10,823 nucleotides of DNA from a bacterium (lineage in GTDB: Bacteria; Spirochaetota; UBA4802; UBA5550). The notes under the pieces are model-generated. The model had not been told where the DNA came from. It saw only the letters and a list, made by a program, of their open reading frames with translations, and ran no database searches. Below, one piece after another: positions 6,402 through 10,823 of this stretch. Made by a program: the position numbers and the translations under genes. Within the stretch, counting starts at the first letter, position 1; each line of letters begins with the position of its first letter. The stretch is taken from NCBI GenBank assembly GCA_024224995.1, contig JAAENB010000127.1, positions 1 through 10,823 of the forward strand. The letters run 5' to 3'.

Positions 6402-7907
6402 ATGAAATTAAGAATAAAATCAATCTCAACAAAAATCATTTTTCTCTATATATTTTTAGCGATAATCAATATGTCAATCTTTTCAATCCTTATATACGCA
6501 AACCAGGTTGATATCATCGCGGAAAACAATAAATTCCACGCCAAAGAACTTGTTTTCAACATACAAACGGCTCTCAAAAAAATGTCAAAGGAGACCCCTC
6601 CCAAAAACAGGAAAGAGGCTATTGAAACAACTACCACAATTTTAGGAGAGACCGGGAAGCTTTTTGTGCTCTTTACTGAATCGGGAACAATACTCCATTC
6701 GTCACAGGCGAACTATAAAATCTCAGACGCCGATATTGAGAATGGGAACACTGCCGTAACCAATAAAGATTTTCATGGGAAACAGTTTTACGCGATTATA
6801 GAGGAAGAAACCTCGGATATCTTTTTTTACCTGCCCATGGATTTACTCGAACTGGAAGACGCGATCCTGCTGCTCCATTTTAAAATAAATAACATGAGCA
6901 AACGATTACATGATTTATACCGCCTCATAATATATATTATTATTTTTATTGGAATATTTCATGTTGTATTCGGGATGCTCCTGGTTCGGCTTTTCGTGAA
7001 TCCAATCCAGTCGCTTCACCGGACAAGCCGGAAAATACAGGATGGGGAACTGACCGAACGGGCTCACATAAAAAATGAAGATGAGATTGGTGAGCTGGGT
7101 ATGGCCTTCAACAGCATGGCTGATTCAATACAGGAACAAATAACCAGTCTGCAGCAGTATTACGATAGAACAGATTATGAGCTCGAAGTTGCCGCCAGAG
7201 TCCAGGAAGCAATCCTTCCGGAGATTGAAAGTGATGACCGCTTTAATTGTTCCATTTTTTACAAAGCATTCGGCAAAGTCAGCGGAGATTATTATGATAT
7301 ATTTAAACTGGATGATTCACGATACGGCTTTCTTATTGCTGATGTAGTCGGTCATGGGGTTCCGGCAGCACTTATTACGATGCTGGCAAAAGAAAAATTC
7401 AAGCTTCTGGCTCAACGCCACAATGATCCTGCTGAACTTTTCCAACAGGTTAATATCGAAATTGCCGAAATGCTCCCGCAACATGAAATTTTTACTTTTT
7501 ATTTTACCGCCTTCTATATGATTTTAAATGCCGACAACACGATTACCTTCAGCAATGGGGGCCATGTCTCCCCAATTATCGCACGGGTGTCGGAAAAAAA
7601 GATTGAGGTTCTCGAGATTCCGGGTTTTGTTATTGGAGCGGGATTGAGTAATGATAGTCTATACGAAACGAAGCAGGCATCACTCCGGCAAGGAGATAAA
7701 ATCATTTTCTATACTGACGGGATCTCAGAGGCGTTTAATGACCAGGATGATCAATTCGAAGAAGAAAGACTAATCGAGTCTATTACCAGGTCATATACCA
7801 TGCCCGGAGAAAAAATTATCGACGCCATTGTCACGGACCTGGCGGAATTTACCGACATTGAAAATCTCCATGATGATGCCACAATATTTATTATCGAAAT
7901 AAAATAG
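6402..7907 (+). CDS. Membrane HAMP-PP2C (RsbU/SpoIIE-type) serine phosphatase
   Basis: A 501-residue sensor phosphatase. Transmembrane helix 1 is at about 11-33. A periplasmic-side sensor region of about 140 residues follows, then helix 2 at about 173-197, a HAMP linker (about 197-250, with NEDEIGELGMAFNSM), a short coiled coil, and a PP2C domain of the SpoIIE group. The metal-binding motifs are intact: GDYYD (295-299), ADVVGHGVPAAL (313-324), YTDGISEA (437-444) and DDAT (491-494). The VQEAILPE stretch before the domain is typical of RsbU-like proteins. The family dephosphorylates anti-sigma-antagonist (STAS) proteins in partner-switching control of sigma factors. No anti-sigma kinase or STAS partner is encoded in this window, so the target is elsewhere. 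No strong Shine-Dalgarno precedes the ATG. The next gene follows after 22 bases and is probably co-transcribed. Confidence 0.92.
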   Translation: MKLRIKSISTKIIFLYIFLAIINMSIFSILIYANQVDIIAENNKFHAKELVFNIQTALKKMSKETPPKNRKEAIETTTTILGETGKLFVLFTESGTILHSSQANYKISDADIENGNTAVTNKDFHGKQFYAIIEEETSDIFFYLPMDLLELEDAILLLHFKINNMSKRLHDLYRLIIYIIIFIGIFHVVFGMLLVRLFVNPIQSLHRTSRKIQDGELTERAHIKNEDEIGELGMAFNSMADSIQEQITSLQQYYDRTDYELEVAARVQEAILPEIESDDRFNCSIFYKAFGKVSGDYYDIFKLDDSRYGFLIADVVGHGVPAALITMLAKEKFKLLAQRHNDPAELFQQVNIEIAEMLPQHEIFTFYFTAFYMILNADNTITFSNGGHVSPIIARVSEKKIEVLEIPGFVIGAGLSNDSLYETKQASLRQGDKIIFYTDGISEAFNDQDDQFEEERLIESITRSYTMPGEKIIDAIVTDLAEFTDIENLHDDATIFIIEIK

Positions 7908-7929
7908 GGATTCAACAAACAGGCTATTC

Positions 7930-9303
7930 ATGAAAAAACGATCATACCGGGTTGAAATAGTTTTAATGGGAGCAATGGTCCTGGCGATTGGCCTGACGCT
8001 CCTGGTTAATGATATCAACATTAATATTAGAAATCGTGAGCTCAAGCAATACCTTGCTGCCAGTGAACGCTCCGACAATGGTCTTGATCACATGATTCTT
8101 GTTATGACCTATGATACCCATAAAAAAATGTATGAAAAAAGAATAACCCGGGAGAAGGCCGACACCATTGAAATGCGGGTAAAGTCAATTCTTGCCCGGA
8201 ATAAGCCGGATAAAACCATGCCTGTTCCCGTGTACGGAAAAATTGCCACCCCCCTTATTTACCTCTTAAATTTTTTCCGTTTTATGACCGACAAGCCCAA
8301 AATTCAGGACAGTACCATGCACATGGGTAATATATACCTGGAAATTTCTTATTATTACGAACGAAACAGCTTTTACAACAAAGCCCTGAAAGTATATCAC
8401 CAGGCCCAGGACGCGGAACGATATTCCGGTGAAACAAAAGCGGGAATTCTTCTCCACCAGGGATTTTGCCATTCAATTGTTGGAAATAACGAAAAAGCCC
8501 GGAAAAAATATCTATCGGTCATTAAAGATCACGCGAATGAGAATATCGCGATTACCGCGTCAATACTCTTACACTATCTTAAGGGATTCCAGGCCGAGAT
8601 CAAAACTGTTTTACCGGAAAAAGACTCCATAGAAAAAGGGGAAAAGCTGTGTAACCTGCTGGCATATAATAAAGCTCTAACCGTTCTGAAAAAGATACAT
8701 CCCCGCGCCGGAACCAGGGAACTGGCCAGGATACAATATATACAGGCACGATGCCTTGAAGAGCTTTCCCAAAATAAAAAGGCCCTGATCTACTACGAGG
8801 AAATAATACTGAATTCCCCCCACTCACCCTACGCGGGTCCGGCCAATCGACGGATTTATATAATGGGCAGCTTTGCCGAAAATGGTGCCTGGATTAAAAA
8901 CCTGGCAATAAAAAACAACCTGCTTTTAAAGGACAGATCCTTTTCCCGGTTGATTAGCGAATTTGATCCTGTCTTAGCAAAAAATATCATGTCAAACAAA
9001 ATGAAGAGAATTCTTAAGAAATTTGAGGAAAAAGATCCCGTTTTCGACCGGACAGCAATAGAGCAGCTCAGCAACCTGAACAAAAAAATTGACGCGAAAA
9101 TAAATGAAAAAAATAAGACCGGACAAAAAAAAGGCAGCTATAAATCACGATTTTCAGGAACAATTCAAATTACAACCCGAAAGGGTAATATCTTTGTTGG
9201 CAGCATAGAGAAGGAAACAGCAAAGGATCTCTTCCTTAAAACAACGGCAATCGGCATAGTGAAAATAGAAAAGAAAAACATCCTTTCAATTAAAAAAAAG
9301 TGA
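7930..9303 (+). CDS. Membrane-anchored TPR-repeat protein with C-terminal small beta module
   Basis: A 457-residue protein I do not recognise by name. A single hydrophobic segment (about 8-28) after a basic start would anchor it in the inner membrane with most of the chain outside the cytoplasm; a long signal peptide is the alternative. Helical TPR-like repeats are visible at about 132-200 (YLEISYYYERNSFYNKALKVY, then a second unit with GNNEKARKKYLSVI) and at about 240-300 (ARCLEELSQNKKALIYYEEII). A lysine-rich linker (385-405) leads to a beta-rich module at 409-457 with the pattern TRKGNIFVGSIEKE...IGIVKIEKKNILSI. The same pattern recurs at the N-terminus of the secreted protein at 9455. It follows the phosphatase gene closely and may act in the same envelope or stress system, perhaps as a scaffold; this is inference. 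The ATG is preceded only by a weak CAGG. Confidence 0.8.
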   Translation: MKKRSYRVEIVLMGAMVLAIGLTLLVNDININIRNRELKQYLAASERSDNGLDHMILVMTYDTHKKMYEKRITREKADTIEMRVKSILARNKPDKTMPVPVYGKIATPLIYLLNFFRFMTDKPKIQDSTMHMGNIYLEISYYYERNSFYNKALKVYHQAQDAERYSGETKAGILLHQGFCHSIVGNNEKARKKYLSVIKDHANENIAITASILLHYLKGFQAEIKTVLPEKDSIEKGEKLCNLLAYNKALTVLKKIHPRAGTRELARIQYIQARCLEELSQNKKALIYYEEIILNSPHSPYAGPANRRIYIMGSFAENGAWIKNLAIKNNLLLKDRSFSRLISEFDPVLAKNIMSNKMKRILKKFEEKDPVFDRTAIEQLSNLNKKIDAKINEKNKTGQKKGSYKSRFSGTIQITTRKGNIFVGSIEKETAKDLFLKTTAIGIVKIEKKNILSIKKK

Positions 9304-9360
9304 ACATTATTCAAATTAGTGTTTAAGACATTTTTGTCAGGATATTTTTATTCCCCCCTA

Positions 9361-9389
9361 TTGACTCATCAACTATCTTTTAATATCTT
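9361..9389 (+). promoter_or_regulatory. Promoter upstream of the secreted barrel-like protein
   Basis: TTGACT (9361-9366) and TATCTT (9384-9389) are spaced by 17 bases, close to a housekeeping promoter, and would start transcription near 9396. The short leader that follows has a GACAGA/TCTGTC inverted repeat (9415-9420 and 9431-9436). This suggests the downstream genes can be expressed separately from the TPR gene. Confidence 0.5.
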
Positions 9390-9454
9390 AAATATAGATA
9401 TATAAAAAAACCCGGACAGACGGTTTGTGTTCTGTCTCTACTACATGGATTAAA

Positions 9455-10369
9455 ATGTTATTTGAAAGCCTGAAGAAAACCTATATATGCACAGGGATTA
9501 TTTATCTCTTCCTTATAATCCTTTTAATAACAGTTTCCCCCGGGCATATCTTTGCCGATACAGTATCTCTGAAAAACGGAACGCTCCTGGTAGGTAAGGT
9601 TACCAACCTTAATGAACAGGAGTTTATTTTTAGAAATTATTTTGGTGTTTTCAAGGTACAACGGGGTGAAATCAAGGATATGTATATTACCAACGATTAT
9701 AAAGAAGACATTGCAATCTTTAAAAAGCTGGGAATAGAATATAATGAAGAGGATATCAAAAAGAATTACCAGGCCGGTCTGGAAACAAGCGAAGATCCCT
9801 ATTTGGAAACACTGGACGTTCTCCGTTCCTGGAAAGAAGCACAGAAAAAAGACCTGAATAGATTTTATTATTATGCAGGCTGGAACAGCTTTCGTTTTTC
9901 TCTTTCCGGTACCTATATGGTTGTTAATGGCGAACTTGGCTCGGTCTTTCAAAAGGGCTTTAGCACTATTGCCGCTGTTGATAAAGGGCTCGATTTTATA
10001 GCCGGAAATTCCCGCCACTTCTGGATGCCCGGTTTTCGTTTTGAAGCTGCCTTTCATTATTACCAGGGAGATTCTGCCGGTTTTCAGGGGTTTTCCTGCT
10101 CCGGCGGACCTGTATGGATAATGCCTCCTTTTAAAAAAGGCTGGGGAAATGCTGTTGTTTCTCTTCTTCCGGGCGCTTCTTTTCTTTCAATCGAAGATAA
10201 TGACTATGTTTCGCAAAGCAGTACGTTCTCGTTTAACGCTCTTGCGGGGTATGAATACTATATTAAGGGTTTTACTGTTTTTGTACATGGCAGGTATATG
10301 TATATATACGATAAAGATGTTTCGCTGAATGGGCTTGGCGCGGCCATTGGAGTTAGCTATACTTTGTAG
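9455..10369 (+). CDS. Secreted probable outer-membrane beta-barrel protein with N-terminal small beta module
   Basis: A 304-residue protein with a long signal peptide: basic start, hydrophobic core at about 11-28, and a cleavage site after HIFA (residue 34). The mature N-terminus, DTVSLKNGTLLVGKVTN (35-51) continuing to about residue 78, is a small beta-rich module like the one ending the upstream TPR protein. A charged helical linker (84-132) follows. The remainder (about 138-304) alternates aromatic and small residues in short strands such as FYYYAGWNSFRFSLSGTYM and FTVFVHGRYMYIY, ending GVSYTL, which fits an 8- to 10-strand outer-membrane barrel. ATG 9455 is preferred over TTG 9425 because it gives a normal signal peptide, but its ribosome binding site is weak. 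The lipoprotein gene follows after 10 bases. I do not recognise the family, and barrel assignment rests on pattern only. Confidence 0.75.
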   Translation: MLFESLKKTYICTGIIYLFLIILLITVSPGHIFADTVSLKNGTLLVGKVTNLNEQEFIFRNYFGVFKVQRGEIKDMYITNDYKEDIAIFKKLGIEYNEEDIKKNYQAGLETSEDPYLETLDVLRSWKEAQKKDLNRFYYYAGWNSFRFSLSGTYMVVNGELGSVFQKGFSTIAAVDKGLDFIAGNSRHFWMPGFRFEAAFHYYQGDSAGFQGFSCSGGPVWIMPPFKKGWGNAVVSLLPGASFLSIEDNDYVSQSSTFSFNALAGYEYYIKGFTVFVHGRYMYIYDKDVSLNGLGAAIGVSYTL

Positions 10370-10379
10370 GGGGGTACAA

Positions 10380-10823
10380 ATGAACAGTACATTATTTATT
10401 AAACTTTCTTCTATTAAACAACCTTTTATTATTCTATTTATTCTATTAATTCTATTAATTCTATTGTTAACTCTTACGATCTCCGGCTGCTGGCAGGGTT
10501 TTGGCGGAGTTATGGCTCCCAATGACACTGCCCGGGCTATCACCGCCGGCGCAGACACCGATCCCGACGCGAACGAGGTTTCCCTGTTGGTCTCCATTTC
10601 CCATGCCGCTGATGAAAGCAGCATTGACCAATACATACTTTACTGGGGCTCTTCCCCCTCAGCAAAAATATCTTCAGCTATTATCTCTTTTCCGGCACAG
10701 GGTGCAGACATATGTTATACCATTCCCGAAAATACCGTTCTTCCTACGGGAGCCTCGTTCTTGCTGGTTATTACCGCGAACAAGTATGGTGAAAAAACAT
10801 CGGGCGCCTACTGTTCCATTTCG
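10380..10823 (+). CDS. Lipoprotein with Ig/FN3-like domain (5' part, runs off the window)
   Basis: The first 148 residues of an envelope lipoprotein; no stop before the window end. A lipobox ISGC places the lipidated cysteine at residue 37, after an unusually repetitive Ile/Leu signal core. That core is encoded by four 9-base tandem repeats (10431-10466). The mature part begins with a low-complexity linker, followed at about residue 67 by a beta-rich stretch (EVSLLVSIS..., YILYWGSSP..., YTIPENTVLPTGASFLLVITANKYGE) that resembles Ig/FN3-like repeats of bacterial surface proteins. A G-run just before the start (10369-10374) may serve as the ribosome binding site. The 10-base spacing after the barrel-like protein implies one operon. 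Full size and function cannot be judged from this fragment. Confidence 0.8.
   Translation, partial: MNSTLFIKLSSIKQPFIILFILLILLILLLTLTISGCWQGFGGVMAPNDTARAITAGADTDPDANEVSLLVSISHAADESSIDQYILYWGSSPSAKISSAIISFPAQGADICYTIPENTVLPTGASFLLVITANKYGEKTSGAYCSIS
10431..10466 (+). repeat. Four 9-bp tandem repeats in the lipoprotein signal peptide
   Basis: Four consecutive units of ATTCTATTN (10431-10439, 10440-10448, 10449-10457, 10458-10466) encode repeated Ile-Leu-(Phe/Leu) triplets in the hydrophobic core of the signal peptide. Unit gain or loss would keep the reading frame and change core length. Confidence 0.85.

Noticed and set aside
9524..10057. 177-residue minus-strand frame
   Set aside because: It is antisense to the secreted barrel-like protein, whose signal peptide and strand pattern are convincing; the antisense frame shows no motif.
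10187..10636. 149-residue minus-strand frame
   Set aside because: It is antisense to the end of the barrel-like gene and the lipoprotein start; its Asn-Arg-Ile repeats are simply the complement of the 9-bp tandem repeat.

Overview
The window reads as chromosomal DNA from a diderm (Gram-negative-type) bacterium of moderate GC. It encodes a lipoprotein with a clear lipobox, a secreted protein that looks like an outer-membrane barrel, and a membrane-anchored RsbU/SpoIIE-type phosphatase. The style (RsbU-like regulators, TPR and small-barrel envelope proteins) would fit a spirochaete or a similar environmental diderm. No marker gene settles the taxonomy, so this is only an impression.

Layout. 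Bases 1-842 contain no convincing large gene. They hold several inverted repeats and one short minus-strand reading frame with a Shine-Dalgarno site and a signal peptide (264-374). A SAM-dependent methyltransferase follows on the plus strand (843-1640). It converges on a four-gene minus-strand operon transcribed from 6096 down to 1688: an alpha-oxoamine synthase-family PLP enzyme, a UbiA-family membrane prenyltransferase, a DAGK/sphingosine-kinase-fold lipid kinase, and a divergent ThiL/AIR-synthase-superfamily protein. The lipid kinase and ThiL-like genes overlap by 10 bases. A strong hairpin sits between the UbiA and lipid kinase genes. A perfect 34-bp palindrome separates the operon end from the methyltransferase.

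A 278-305 bp divergent intergenic region separates this operon from a plus-strand group: a HAMP-PP2C phosphatase (6402-7907), a membrane-anchored TPR protein ending in a small beta-rich module (7930-9303), a promoter-bearing gap, a secreted probable outer-membrane protein that carries the same kind of beta module at its N-terminus (9455-10369), and the start of a lipoprotein that runs off the window (from 10380).

How the genes may work together. The minus operon has the parts of a lipid pathway. An acyl-CoA plus amino acid condensation would make a long-chain amino-ketone, the UbiA protein would transfer a prenyl group, and the lipid kinase would phosphorylate a lipid alcohol. The ThiL-like enzyme would perform an ATP-dependent step. 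The combination does not match a pathway I can name, and it is the best candidate here for an undescribed system. The plus-strand genes look like stress signalling and envelope proteins. Any functional link between the two halves is inference from adjacency only.
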